A DNA stretch of 25,640 nt. It comes from JAJXUB01 sp047974805. Its GTDB lineage: Bacteria > Actinomycetota > Actinomycetes > Actinomycetales > Dermatophilaceae. The translations under genes were made by a program, and so were the position numbers. Where the stretch lies: NCBI GenBank assembly GCA_047974805.1, contig JBKECS010000027.1:1-25640 (forward strand), in the 5' to 3' direction. Each line of letters opens with the position of its first letter. Position 1 is the stretch's first letter. The notes below the pieces were generated by a model. It searched no databases and was not told the origin of the DNA. It saw only the letters and a list, made by a program, of their open reading frames with translations. Shown piece after piece: positions 1 to 7,518 of this stretch.

Positions 1-1265
1 GCCAGGGTGAGCACGCCGACCTTGCCCTGATGGAGATTGCGGTGCACGTCGAGGGCCGCCTGGCCGACCTCGTCCAACGGATACACCTTGGAGAGGGTCG
101 GATGGGTGATACCGCGGGCGATGAGATCGTTGGCCTCCCACGCCTCCCGGTAGTTGGCGAAGTGGCTGGAGACGATCCGTTTGAGGTTCATCCACAGGTA
201 GCGGTTGTCGTACTCATGCATATAGCCGCTGGTCGAGGCGCAGGTGACGATGGTGCCGCCCTTACGGGCTACGTAGACCGAGGCGCCGAAGGTCTCCCGG
301 CCCGGGTGCTCGAAGACGATGTCGACGTCGTGCCCGCCGGTCAGTTCGCGGATGTCCTTGCCGAGACGCTGCCACTCCTTGGGGTTTTGCTTGGTCCCGT
401 CCTCGTTCCAGAACTGGTAGCCGTTCGCCCGCCGGTCGATGATGAGCTCGGCGCCCATCCGCCGGCAAATCTCGGCCTTGTCCGGGCTGGAGACGACACA
501 CACCGGGGTCGCCCCACCGGCGAGGGCCATTTGGGTGGCATACGAGCCCAAACCGCCCGAGGCACCCCAGATAAGCACCCGGTCGCCAAGCTTCATGTGT
601 GCCCCGTTGTGCGAAATCAACTGTCGGTATGCCGTGGAGTTCACCAACCCCGGCGACGCCGACTCCTCCCAGGTCAGGTGGGCCGGCTTGGGCATGAGCT
701 GGTTGGCCTTGACGATGGCCAGCTGCGCTAGGCCGCCGAAGTTCGTCTCGAAACCCCAGATGCGCTGTTGGGGGTCCATCATCGTGTCGTCGTGGCCCTG
801 AGGGTCCTCCAACTCCACCGACAGGCAATGCGCGACGACCTCCGTGCCTGGCTTCCACTTCGTCACGCCCGGCCCGGTGCGCAGCACGACGCCGGACAGG
901 TCGGAGCCGACGATGTGGTAGGGCAGATCGTGTCGCTTGGCGTACTCACTGGTGCGGCCGTAGCGCTCGAGGAACCCGAACGTCGGCAGCGGCTCGAAGA
1001 TCGAGGACCACACCGTGTTGTAGTTGATCGCGCTCGCCATCACGGCGACGAGGGCCTCACCGGGGGCCAGCTGCGGAACCGGCACGTCGTCGATGTGCAG
1101 CGACTGACGGGGATCCTTGTCCCGGGAAGACATCCCGGAGAACATCTCCACCTCGTCCTTATGCACGGTGGCAGCGCGGTAACTGTCCGGGATGGCGAGT
1201 CCGGTGTACGTCTCCTTCGTCCGATCGCCGGCCAGGATGGCGTCACGAATCTGGTCCATAGACAT
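1..1265 (-). CDS. ccrA: Crotonyl-CoA carboxylase/reductase, C-terminus cut by window edge
   Basis: Cytosolic enzyme that reductively carboxylates crotonyl-CoA to ethylmalonyl-CoA with NADPH and CO2, the key step of the ethylmalonyl-CoA pathway and a source of extender units. I translated 421 codons from the ATG at 1265. The family is about 445 residues, so only some 20-25 C-terminal residues are missing. It is an MDR-type (zinc-free) dehydrogenase with a GroES-like N-terminal part and a Rossmann domain containing WGASGGLGSYA. The CO2-binding residues described for family members can be placed: Asn81 (in INYNTVW), Phe172 and Glu173 (in WGFETNFGG) and His368 (in SSHFANY). The start is supported by GGAGGA about five bases upstream, with a second in-frame ATG two codons later. 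A polysaccharide deacetylase gene lies about 100 bases upstream in the same orientation. The identification is very secure. Confidence 0.96.
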   Translation of the reverse strand, partial: MSMDQIRDAILAGDRTKETYTGLAIPDSYRAATVHKDEVEMFSGMSSRDKDPRQSLHIDDVPVPQLAPGEALVAVMASAINYNTVWSSIFEPLPTFGFLERYGRTSEYAKRHDLPYHIVGSDLSGVVLRTGPGVTKWKPGTEVVAHCLSVELEDPQGHDDTMMDPQQRIWGFETNFGGLAQLAIVKANQLMPKPAHLTWEESASPGLVNSTAYRQLISHNGAHMKLGDRVLIWGASGGLGSYATQMALAGGATPVCVVSSPDKAEICRRMGAELIIDRRANGYQFWNEDGTKQNPKEWQRLGKDIRELTGGHDVDIVFEHPGRETFGASVYVARKGGTIVTCASTSGYMHEYDNRYLWMNLKRIVSSHFANYREAWEANDLIARGITHPTLSKVYPLDEVGQAALDVHRNLHQGKVGVLTL

Positions 1266-1356
1266 GAGTCCTCCAACAGTGCAGGCGCGGGCCGATAGGG
1301 GACGAACCTAACCGGATCGTCGTGTGGTTCGCGTCTCCTGTTGGCTCTGTCACGAG

Positions 1357-1370
1357 GTGAGAAGACTCAC
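1357..1370. terminator. Small hairpin at the deacetylase stop codon
   Basis: GTGAG and CTCAC form a perfect five-base stem with a four-base loop, overlapping the deacetylase stop codon (1367-1369) and lying about 90 bases upstream of ccrA. There is no T-tract and the stem is short, so a termination role is only a possibility. A weak ccrA promoter should lie in the same roughly 100-base gap, but I cannot fix a convincing -35/-10 pair. Confidence 0.2.
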
Positions 1371-2161
1371 TGCCCCCGTTCGGCCTTGATGGCTAGCAGC
1401 TCACTAACGGTGACGAAGGTGTACCCGTCGGTTCGAAGTCGCGCGATGATTGCTCGGAGCTGGTCGATGGCAACCAGCCGCGTCGCCCCGCCGGTGTCGT
1501 GGCCGAGCACCACCGTGCCGGGACCCACATCGCGAGCGACGGCGGCTGCGATGTCGGCGGGACGCTGGACGTAATGGCTCTCGCGGAACTGGGCGCTCCA
1601 CAGGATCGTCGTCAGGTTCGCCTCGGCGGCGGCCAGCACGGTCGAACCGCCCAAGTGTCCGTAGGGCGGGCGGAAGAGTGTCGGCGCCAACCCGTATGCC
1701 GTGGTCATGGCATCGGTACAGCGGGCGATCTCGTCGGTGACCCGGGCATACGTCAGCGTGGACAGGTCGGGGTGGGAATAGGTGTGGTTGCCCAGCTCGT
1801 GGTGGCCGACCGAGGCTCGGTGGAGGTCGCCGTGCGCCACGACGTGGTCGCCGCGCAGGAAGAACGTGGCGCGCACTTCCTCGTCGGCCAGGGCCGAGAG
1901 CACCTTGGGCGTCCAATCCGGCATCGGCCCGTCGTCGAACGTCAGCGCGATGACGCGCTCGCGGGTGTCGGCTCGCCAGAAGAGCCGCTCGCCGCTTGCG
2001 GACGGTTGGGAGAGATCGGGACGGATGGCCGAGTCCGGACCCCCATAGAACGGTTTGGGCCCCTGGGAGTGAGGCACGTTGGCGGCCCACTGCTGGGAAG
2101 CGAGCATGCCCAGGGCGACACCGCCCATCCCGGTGAGCAGCTGGCGACGACGTGGGGACAC
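1367..2161 (-). CDS. Exported polysaccharide deacetylase (NodB/CE4 family)
   Basis: Predicted metal-dependent deacetylase of N- or O-acetylated polysaccharide (peptidoglycan, chitin-like or capsular), acting outside the membrane. The 264-residue product starts with RRRQLLTG followed by a hydrophobic stretch, which resembles a twin-arginine signal. The NodB domain fills residues 70-255. CE4 motif 1 is TFDDGP at 74-79, with Asp76/Asp77 as base and metal ligand. Motif 2 is HTYSH at 126-130, giving the two metal-binding histidines. Motif 3 is RPPYG at 164-168, and LGHD at 219-222 carries the catalytic-acid histidine. The GTG start at 2161 is the first possible start, because an in-frame TAG lies nine bases upstream; no clear Shine-Dalgarno is seen. 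It is divergent from a secreted GH15-like gene across 106 bases, which suggests both act on an extracellular glycan. The substrate cannot be named. Confidence 0.9.
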   Translation of the reverse strand: MSPRRRQLLTGMGGVALGMLASQQWAANVPHSQGPKPFYGGPDSAIRPDLSQPSASGERLFWRADTRERVIALTFDDGPMPDWTPKVLSALADEEVRATFFLRGDHVVAHGDLHRASVGHHELGNHTYSHPDLSTLTYARVTDEIARCTDAMTTAYGLAPTLFRPPYGHLGGSTVLAAAEANLTTILWSAQFRESHYVQRPADIAAAVARDVGPGTVVLGHDTGGATRLVAIDQLRAIIARLRTDGYTFVTVSELLAIKAERGQ

Positions 2162-2267
2162 AGCCGAAGGCTACTGGCAGCGCGTTTCGGCAGGCCATCG
2201 CGCGAACTCCGGGTGCGGGCCGATGGCATACTGACCCGATCGAACGTCTGGGCGAAGAGGCGAAACC

Positions 2268-3473
2268 GTGCTATGTCGACCGGCCCTGATGGCCTCGGCC
2301 GTCTCCGCTGTGCTCGCGCTCAGTTGGACACTGGCATCCCCGTCCTCTCCGACCCCGGCCTTGTGGACCGCGCCGGGGTGGTATCTGGCCGAGGGCGCTG
2401 ATGCCGATCGCCTGGCCAATGAGGAACTGACCTGGCTGTCCCAATCAGCCGTGCCCGGTTCGGGCGGTCCGTATGCCGACATGGCCCGGGACGCCCTGTT
2501 GGACCTGCATCGGCTGACCCTTGACAACGGCGCCGTGGTTGCCGGAGCCGGGTCCAAGTGGGCATACGTCTGGCCGCGGGATGCCGCGTTCGCGGCCGTG
2601 GCGTTCTTCCGTACCGGGCATGTTCGCGAAGCGGAGGCGGCCCTGGCCTTCCTCGCCCGCCGCCAGTCTGATGACGGCGGCTTTGCAGCGCGCTACCTGT
2701 CCGACGGCTCGGGCGTGCCCGATGGTCGGCCGCAGCAAGACGATGGCCCCGGATGGTTCCTGTGGGCGGCCGATCAGATCACCTTGGGGGCGTGGACCGC
2801 TGGACCGGTGACCCGTCAGGCGGCAGATCGCAGCCTCGCGCGGCTGCTGCGCCAGACCCGGGGCGGCACAAGCCTGCCGCCGGTGACTCCGGACTATTGG
2901 GAAGTGCCGCAAGATCGTGTCAGCCTTGGGGTGGTGGCCCCGATGCTGGCTGGGTTGACCTCCGCGGCGGGCCTGTATGCCCGGTTGGGCGATGACGGGC
3001 GAGCCCGGGCGGCCGGTGCCGCGGCCAGGTCGCTGCGGGAGACCATTGCGCAGCATTTCGGCCCGTCGTATCAGCGACTCGGCGACCGCGGTGGCCGGGA
3101 TGCCGCGCTGGGGATGCTGCTGCCACCCTTCGGACCGCCCGATCCGGCTGTGCTCACGGCCTGGCGGCAGTACCAGCTCGGTGCATTGCGCCCGGCCGGC
3201 GGCCTGGCGCCGGGGACCGCTTGGCGTTCTCATCAGGAGTCCTGGACACCGGAGACCGCCCTGGTGGCCTGGAACGCGGCGGCGTTGGGGGATGAAGCCG
3301 CCGCCACGGCATGGCTGGATTGGCTGGACTCCGCCCGGACCGAGTGGGGTGCACTGCCGGAAAAGGTGCTCGCGAACGGGAGGCCCGCCGGTCCGGCGCC
3401 GCTGGCGTGGACCGGTGCCCTCGTGCTGTTGACCCTGACCGAGCTCGGAACGTCGGCACGCTACGAGACGTGA
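2268..3473 (+). CDS. Predicted secreted GH15-like (glucoamylase-type) glycoside hydrolase
   Basis: A 401-residue protein with an N-terminal hydrophobic stretch (about 8-24) that looks like a signal peptide, followed by an alpha/alpha-toroid-type catalytic domain. GH15-like motifs occur in the expected order: YVWPRDAAF at 100-108, PQQDDGPGWFLWA at 155-167, DYWEVPQD at 209-216 (Glu212 in the general-acid position), and ALPEKV at 362-367 (Glu365 in the general-base position) followed by PLAWTGALVLL. This suggests hydrolysis of an alpha-linked glucan or similar oligosaccharide outside the cell. It is shorter than typical bacterial GH15 proteins of about 600 residues because the N-terminal beta-domain is absent. 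The GTG at 2268 is supported by GAAGAGG seven bases upstream; ATG 2289 is an in-frame alternative. It is divergent from the deacetylase and convergent with mce. The fold assignment is fairly secure, the substrate is not. Confidence 0.75.
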   Translation: MLCRPALMASAVSAVLALSWTLASPSSPTPALWTAPGWYLAEGADADRLANEELTWLSQSAVPGSGGPYADMARDALLDLHRLTLDNGAVVAGAGSKWAYVWPRDAAFAAVAFFRTGHVREAEAALAFLARRQSDDGGFAARYLSDGSGVPDGRPQQDDGPGWFLWAADQITLGAWTAGPVTRQAADRSLARLLRQTRGGTSLPPVTPDYWEVPQDRVSLGVVAPMLAGLTSAAGLYARLGDDGRARAAGAAARSLRETIAQHFGPSYQRLGDRGGRDAALGMLLPPFGPPDPAVLTAWRQYQLGALRPAGGLAPGTAWRSHQESWTPETALVAWNAAALGDEAAATAWLDWLDSARTEWGALPEKVLANGRPAGPAPLAWTGALVLLTLTELGTSARYET

Positions 3474-3490
3474 CGCCGCAGGATCCGTCC

Positions 3491-3510
3491 GGGCGCGCGG
3501 TGGCGTGCCC
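3491..3510. terminator. GC-rich stem-loop between convergent genes
   Basis: GGGCGCGC and GCGTGCCC form an eight-base stem (one G:T pair) around a four-base loop. It sits in the 65-base gap between the convergent glycosidase and methylmalonyl-CoA epimerase genes. It lacks a T-run, so it is a candidate bidirectional terminator judged from position and stem only. Confidence 0.4.
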
Positions 3511-3538
3511 CCCGCGGTGCTTGCGTCTGCGCAGGACG

Positions 3539-3973
3539 TCAGTGAGGCGAGTCGGCAGCGGGTTCGACGAGCTCGACCAGGACTCCACCGGCGTCCTTGG
3601 GGTGGATGAAGTTGACCCTGCTGTTGCTCGTGCCGCGCTTGGCATTCTCGTAGAGCAGCCGCAAGCCACGCTCGCGCAGAGTGGCGCTCACCGCGTCGAT
3701 GTCCGCCACGCGATAGGCCATCTGTTGGATCCCCGGGCCCGACTTGTCGAGGAACTTGGCGATCGTGGAGGTCTGTGACAGCGGCGCGAGCAGCTGAATG
3801 CACGATCCGGAATCGCCGACGGCCATCATGGCTTCGCGCACGCCCTGCTCCTCGTTGACCTCTTCGTGGAGCAACTCCATGCCGTAGGCGTCCCGGTAGA
3901 AGGCGATGGCGGTGTCGAGGTCGGCCACGGCAACGCCCACGTGGTCGATCATGGTGAACAGCTGGCTCGTCAT
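3539..3973 (-). CDS. mce: Methylmalonyl-CoA epimerase
   Basis: Interconverts (S)- and (R)-methylmalonyl-CoA, linking propionyl-CoA carboxylation to methylmalonyl-CoA mutase. The 144-residue product has the paired beta-alpha-beta modules of the glyoxalase/VOC fold. Its characteristic stretches are IDHVGVAVADLD (9-20), YGMELLHEEVNEEQGVREAM (30-49), GTSNSRVNFIHPKD (114-127) and GVLVELVEP (130-138). The expected metal ligands His11, Gln60 and Glu134 are present. The usual GIHHIA histidine is replaced by glutamine in GIQQMAYRV (Gln84). I chose the ATG at 3973 because homology begins right after it; the frame stays open upstream to 4051, but that extension looks non-homologous. It is divergent from the thiolase-meaB pair, and meaB supports the methylmalonyl-CoA assignment. 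Family identification is strong. Confidence 0.9.
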   Translation of the reverse strand: MTSQLFTMIDHVGVAVADLDTAIAFYRDAYGMELLHEEVNEEQGVREAMMAVGDSGSCIQLLAPLSQTSTIAKFLDKSGPGIQQMAYRVADIDAVSATLRERGLRLLYENAKRGTSNSRVNFIHPKDAGGVLVELVEPAADSPH

Positions 3974-4119
3974 GGATGTCACCGTAGGCGCCCGGTCGGC
4001 CGGGCCACGCCGTGGTGTGGTGAGCAACACCCGGTCGCAGCGGTTCGGCATACGGTCGCCGCGGATACCCTCGACCCAGGAAATTCACATCCGACCCGAC
4101 ATCGCCGTTGGAGGCCCCC
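3974..4119. promoter_or_regulatory. Divergent intergenic region between mce and the thiolase
   Basis: These 146 bases separate two divergent genes and must hold both promoters or a shared control region. I see no convincing -35/-10 pair and no strong dyad. The only clear signal is GGAGG at 4110-4114, just upstream of the thiolase ATG at 4120. Confidence 0.35.
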
Positions 4120-5325
4120 ATGTCCACCCAACCCATCGCCGACCCGACTGTCATCATCGCTGGTGCCCGCACTCCGATGGGCCGGATGAGCGGCTCGTTG
4201 AAGGGTTTCTCCGCCTCCGACCTCGGCGCAGTGGCCATCGCTGGCGCCTTGGACAAGGCCGGGGTCTCTCCGGCCGATGTCGACTACGTCATCATGGGCC
4301 AGGTCCTGTATGCCGGTGAGGGGCAGATCCCCGCGCGGCAGGCTGCCTCCAAGGCCGGTATCCCGCTCAGCGTGCCGGCCCTGTCGGTCAACAAGGTATG
4401 CCTGTCCGGCCTGGACGCCATCGCGCTGGCCGACCAGCTCATCCGCGCCGGCGAGTTCGAGATCGTCGTCGCCGGCGGTCAGGAGTCGATGACGAACGCT
4501 CCGCACCTGCTGGAGAAGAGCCGTGACGGTTACAAGTACGGCGACGTCACCGCGCATGACTCCATGGCCAACGACGGACTGTGGGACTCCCTGACCGATC
4601 AGCCCATGGGCGCGCTCACCGAGTCCGCCAACACGGGCGACCTCTCGGTTACCCGGGAGCAGCAGGACGCCTTCGCCGCGCGCAGCCACCAGCTCGCCGC
4701 GCGGGCCTGGAAAGACGGCTACTTCGACAACGAGGTCGTCGCGGTCTCCATTCCGCAGCGCAAGGGCGAGCCGATCGAGTTCAAGACCGACGAGGGCATC
4801 CGCGCGGACACCACCGTCGAGTCCCTCGCCGGGCTGCGACCCGCCTTCGCCAAGGACGGCACCATCACCGCCGGGTCCGCCTCACAGATCTCCGACGGTG
4901 CCGCCGCAGTCGTCGTCATGAAGAAGTCCACTGCGCAGGCCCGTGGCCTGACCTGGCTCGCCGAGATCGGCGCCCATGGCGTGGTGGCCGGGCCGGACTC
5001 CAGCCTGCAGGCCCAGCCGGCCAACGCGATCAACGCCGCCTGCGCCCGGGAGGGCATCGCGCCCACTGACCTCGATGTCGTCGAGATCAACGAGGCATTC
5101 GCGGCGGTCGGGCTCGCCTCGACCAAACTGCTCGGCATCGATGCGGAGAGGGTCAACCCCAACGGTGGCGCCATCGCCATGGGTCACCCGTTGGGCATGT
5201 CCGGCGCCCGGGTCGTGCTCACCCTGGCCAACGAACTCGCTCGCCGCGGTGGTGGGATCGGTGCTGCTGCGCTGTGCGGCGGCGGTGGTCAGGGTGATGC
5301 GCTGATCGTGCGCGTCCAGTCCTGA
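4120..5325 (+). CDS. Acetyl-CoA C-acetyltransferase (thiolase II)
   Basis: A 401-residue biosynthetic/degradative thiolase that condenses or cleaves acyl-CoA and acetyl-CoA in the cytosol. It has the two-domain thiolase layout. The nucleophilic cysteine is Cys94 in VNKVCLSG; EINEAFAAVG precedes the C-terminal block NPNGGAIAMGHPLGMSG (His356), and CGGGGQGDAL supplies the second active-site cysteine, Cys386. The length matches the usual 390-400. I chose ATG 4120 over an upstream in-frame TTG (4108) because GGAGG lies six bases before it. The meaB ATG begins two bases after this stop codon, so the pair is probably cotranslated. With Ccr upstream in the window, it could feed acetoacetyl-CoA into the crotonyl-CoA/ethylmalonyl-CoA route, but that is inference. 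It could equally serve beta-oxidation. Confidence 0.93.
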   Translation: MSTQPIADPTVIIAGARTPMGRMSGSLKGFSASDLGAVAIAGALDKAGVSPADVDYVIMGQVLYAGEGQIPARQAASKAGIPLSVPALSVNKVCLSGLDAIALADQLIRAGEFEIVVAGGQESMTNAPHLLEKSRDGYKYGDVTAHDSMANDGLWDSLTDQPMGALTESANTGDLSVTREQQDAFAARSHQLAARAWKDGYFDNEVVAVSIPQRKGEPIEFKTDEGIRADTTVESLAGLRPAFAKDGTITAGSASQISDGAAAVVVMKKSTAQARGLTWLAEIGAHGVVAGPDSSLQAQPANAINAACAREGIAPTDLDVVEINEAFAAVGLASTKLLGIDAERVNPNGGAIAMGHPLGMSGARVVLTLANELARRGGGIGAAALCGGGGQGDALIVRVQS

Positions 5326-5327
5326 GC

Positions 5328-6287
5328 ATGGCTCGACCGGTCGAGGTTCCCGCGCTCGTCTCAGCGGCGCGTGAAGGCAGCCCCCGGGCGGTCGCCCGGC
5401 TTATCTCGCTCGTCGAGGACAACCATCCCGCGGTTCGGGACGTCATGGCGGCGTTGAGTCCGCATACCGGGTCAGCGCACGTCATCGGCCTGACCGGCTC
5501 TCCCGGAGTGGGCAAGTCCACCACGACGAACGCCCTGGTCGGGGCGTTGCGCACCCGTGGCCTGCGGGTAGGGATTCTTGCCGTTGACCCGTCGTCACCG
5601 TTTTCCGGCGGGGCACTACTCGGCGATCGGGTGCGGATGCAGGAACACGCGCTGGACCCGGAGGTCTACATCCGCTCGATGGCCTCCCGCGGGCATCTGG
5701 GTGGGTTGTCCTGGACCACCCCGCAGGCAATCCGGGTGTTGGATGCCGCCGGGTGCGACATCGTTTTGGTCGAGACCGTGGGTGTGGGCCAATCCGAGGT
5801 GGAGATCGCTGGGCTGGCCGACACGACCATCGTCCTGCTTGCTCCCGGAATGGGCGACGGTATCCAGGCGGCCAAGGCCGGCATCCTCGAGATCGGCGAT
5901 GTGTTTGTCGTTAACAAGGCCGACCGTGAGGGTGCGGACGCCACCGTGCGCGACATCCGGCACATGATTTCCCTCGGCGATCGCACCGAGCCTGGGCTGT
6001 GGCGACCCCCGGTGATCAAGACGGTGGCCGCCGCCGGCACGGGAGTCACCGACGTCATCGAGGCCATCGACAAGCACTGGGCGTGGATGTCCGACAACGG
6101 CGCGCTGCGAGAGCGCCGGATCGCCAGGGCCGCCGATGAGATCGAAGCGTTGGCCTTGGCGACGCTGCGGGACCGCATGGGCAATCTGCGCGATGGCCAC
6201 AACATCGAGCGTCTGGCGGGGCAGGTTATCGACGGGATCCTCGACCCGTATGCCGCTGCCGATGACGTGCTCGCCTCCCTCGGCTGA
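5328..6287 (+). CDS. meaB: MeaB-type GTPase, chaperone of methylmalonyl-CoA mutase
   Basis: G3E-family P-loop GTPase (ArgK/MeaB, human MMAA) that gates cobalamin loading and protects and reactivates methylmalonyl-CoA mutase or related acyl-CoA mutases. The 319-residue product has the Walker A loop GSPGVGKS at 57-64, the VDPSSPFSGGALLGDR segment at 86-101, the family-specific ETVGVGQSE at 149-157, and the base-specificity motif NKAD at 196-199. A helical C-terminal dimerisation arm follows (about 255-319). The ATG lies two bases after the thiolase stop codon, so translation is probably coupled. The mutase subunits are not in this window. The nearby epimerase gene supports a methylmalonyl-CoA role, while the Ccr gene leaves ethylmalonyl-CoA mutase as another client. 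Confidence 0.95.
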   Translation: MARPVEVPALVSAAREGSPRAVARLISLVEDNHPAVRDVMAALSPHTGSAHVIGLTGSPGVGKSTTTNALVGALRTRGLRVGILAVDPSSPFSGGALLGDRVRMQEHALDPEVYIRSMASRGHLGGLSWTTPQAIRVLDAAGCDIVLVETVGVGQSEVEIAGLADTTIVLLAPGMGDGIQAAKAGILEIGDVFVVNKADREGADATVRDIRHMISLGDRTEPGLWRPPVIKTVAAAGTGVTDVIEAIDKHWAWMSDNGALRERRIARAADEIEALALATLRDRMGNLRDGHNIERLAGQVIDGILDPYAAADDVLASLG

Positions 6288-6311
6288 CCGAGATCGTCAG
6301 GTCATCAAGCG

Positions 6312-6321
6312 CGTGATCACG
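6312..6321. promoter_or_regulatory. Short perfect palindrome upstream of thiamine-binding gene
   Basis: CGTGATCACG is a perfect ten-base palindrome in the 77-base gap between meaB and the small thiamine-binding-type gene. It could be an operator or part of a small stem. No matching second copy was found nearby, so the assignment is weak. Confidence 0.2.
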
Positions 6322-6364
6322 GTCGGGCTGTTACGCCAGCCTAATGCGGCATACGGTGGTGCTC

Positions 6365-6667
6365 ATGCTTGTCGCCTTTTCTGTCGCCCCCGCCATACCC
6401 GATGCGAACGGCTCCGTGCACCGTGCCGTTGCCGAGGCCGTGCGCATCGTGCGGGCCTCTGGGTTACCCAATCACACCGACGCCATGTTCACGACCATCG
6501 AGGGGGAGTGGGGCGAATGCATGGCTGTGGTCCAGGCTTGCTGCGAGGCGCTGAGCGCGCACTCACCTCGGGTGTCGCTGGTGCTCAAGGCGGATATTCG
6601 GCCCGGCTATACCGGTCAGCTGAGCGCGAAGGTGGATCGAATCGAGCAGGCCCTGACCACGGAGTGA
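6365..6667 (+). CDS. MTH1187/YkoF-type thiamine-binding domain protein
   Basis: A 100-residue cytosolic protein matching the MTH1187 (formerly DUF77) family, whose ferredoxin-like domain binds thiamine or a related pyrimidine in characterised members. Recognisable segments are MLVAFSVAP at the start, AVAEAVRIVRASGLPN in the middle, DAMFTTIEGEW, and RVSLVLKADIRPGYTG near the end. I placed the start at ATG 6365 because family proteins begin with this hydrophobic strand; an in-frame ATG at 6344 would add seven residues. It stands alone, 77 bases after meaB and about 100 before a membrane protein gene. The family is clear from the sequence; the physiological ligand is not established here. Confidence 0.85.
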   Translation: MLVAFSVAPAIPDANGSVHRAVAEAVRIVRASGLPNHTDAMFTTIEGEWGECMAVVQACCEALSAHSPRVSLVLKADIRPGYTGQLSAKVDRIEQALTTE

Positions 6668-6774
6668 CTCGCCACTGGATTTGGGGAACTCCGCGGCGAT
6701 GCGACACAGTTGAACTCCCACGACAGGTGCGGCCAACGGGCGCACAACGGGTGACCGGGTAAGGATTGAGAGCA

Positions 6775-7518
6775 GTGGTACTGGCCAAGCGGGTGATCGG
6801 TGGATTGCTGGGCTTGGTCGGCATCGGAGCGCTGGTGCTCGGCTCCTGGTTCATTGCTCATGTGGGCACGTCGGGGACCGCGACGTTCACGGTGGCTACC
6901 ACAGGGGATGAGCCGGTCGTCATCCCGGCTCAGGTCAGCGCGCGGCTCACCGTCCCCGCGACGATCACGGCCACGGCGAGCAAAGGGACCGAGGTCTGGG
7001 TGGGGCGTGGTGGTGCCTCAGATGTCGCCGCGGCCCTCGGCACAACCGCGGTCACCACGGTGACCGCGGTGGACATACCCGGCTGGCAGCTGCGGACACG
7101 TTCGAGCGGATCGGGAGATCCGGCAGCGTTGTCCTCCTATGACATTTGGCGCAGTCAGTCCCGATCGATGAACAAGGTCGTGGTCGCCGTGCCGGTTGAT
7201 GAGCACCCGCCGACGATCGTCATCGCCACCAAGGATGGCGGACCGACGCAGGTCACGATGTCCTGGACGCGCTCCCGCTGGTTCTTCCAAGCGCTGACCC
7301 TCTCCCTCATCGGGCTTCTGCTCGTCGCGGTCGGCGTGAGCTTCCTCCTGTCCAAGCGCCTTACCGCTGGAGGCGACGGTGACCGCGATGGCACGGCGCC
7401 CGCCCACGCGGCGACCGATCGGTCCGACCTGGCCGGTCAAGGCGGCGCCGACGACGGATCCACGGAGGGCGAAGGGCCGGCGCGTCCGCAGGGCTCGGAC
7501 AATGAGGTGGCGACATGA
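6775..7518 (+). CDS. Membrane protein with large extracytoplasmic domain, unknown function
   Basis: I do not recognise a named family. The 247-residue product has an N-terminal transmembrane segment (about 8-28) and a Thr/Val-rich, probably beta-rich extracytoplasmic region (about 30-165). A second transmembrane segment (about 169-191) and an Asp/Gly-rich hydrophilic tail of about 50 residues follow. The GTG at 6775 is preferred over a TTG at 6766, because AAGGA at 6761-6765 is correctly spaced for the GTG and abuts the TTG. The stop codon overlaps the ATG of the following lipoprotein gene, so the two are very likely cotranslated and may act together at the membrane surface. Confidence 0.75.
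   Translation: MVLAKRVIGGLLGLVGIGALVLGSWFIAHVGTSGTATFTVATTGDEPVVIPAQVSARLTVPATITATASKGTEVWVGRGGASDVAAALGTTAVTTVTAVDIPGWQLRTRSSGSGDPAALSSYDIWRSQSRSMNKVVVAVPVDEHPPTIVIATKDGGPTQVTMSWTRSRWFFQALTLSLIGLLLVAVGVSFLLSKRLTAGGDGDRDGTAPAHAATDRSDLAGQGGADDGSTEGEGPARPQGSDNEVAT

Noticed and set aside
2445..4256. 603-codon open frame on the minus strand
   Set aside because: It spans the glycosidase gene, an intergenic gap and the epimerase in another frame. Its product is Arg/Gly/Pro-rich with no recognisable domain, so it is a GC-bias shadow.
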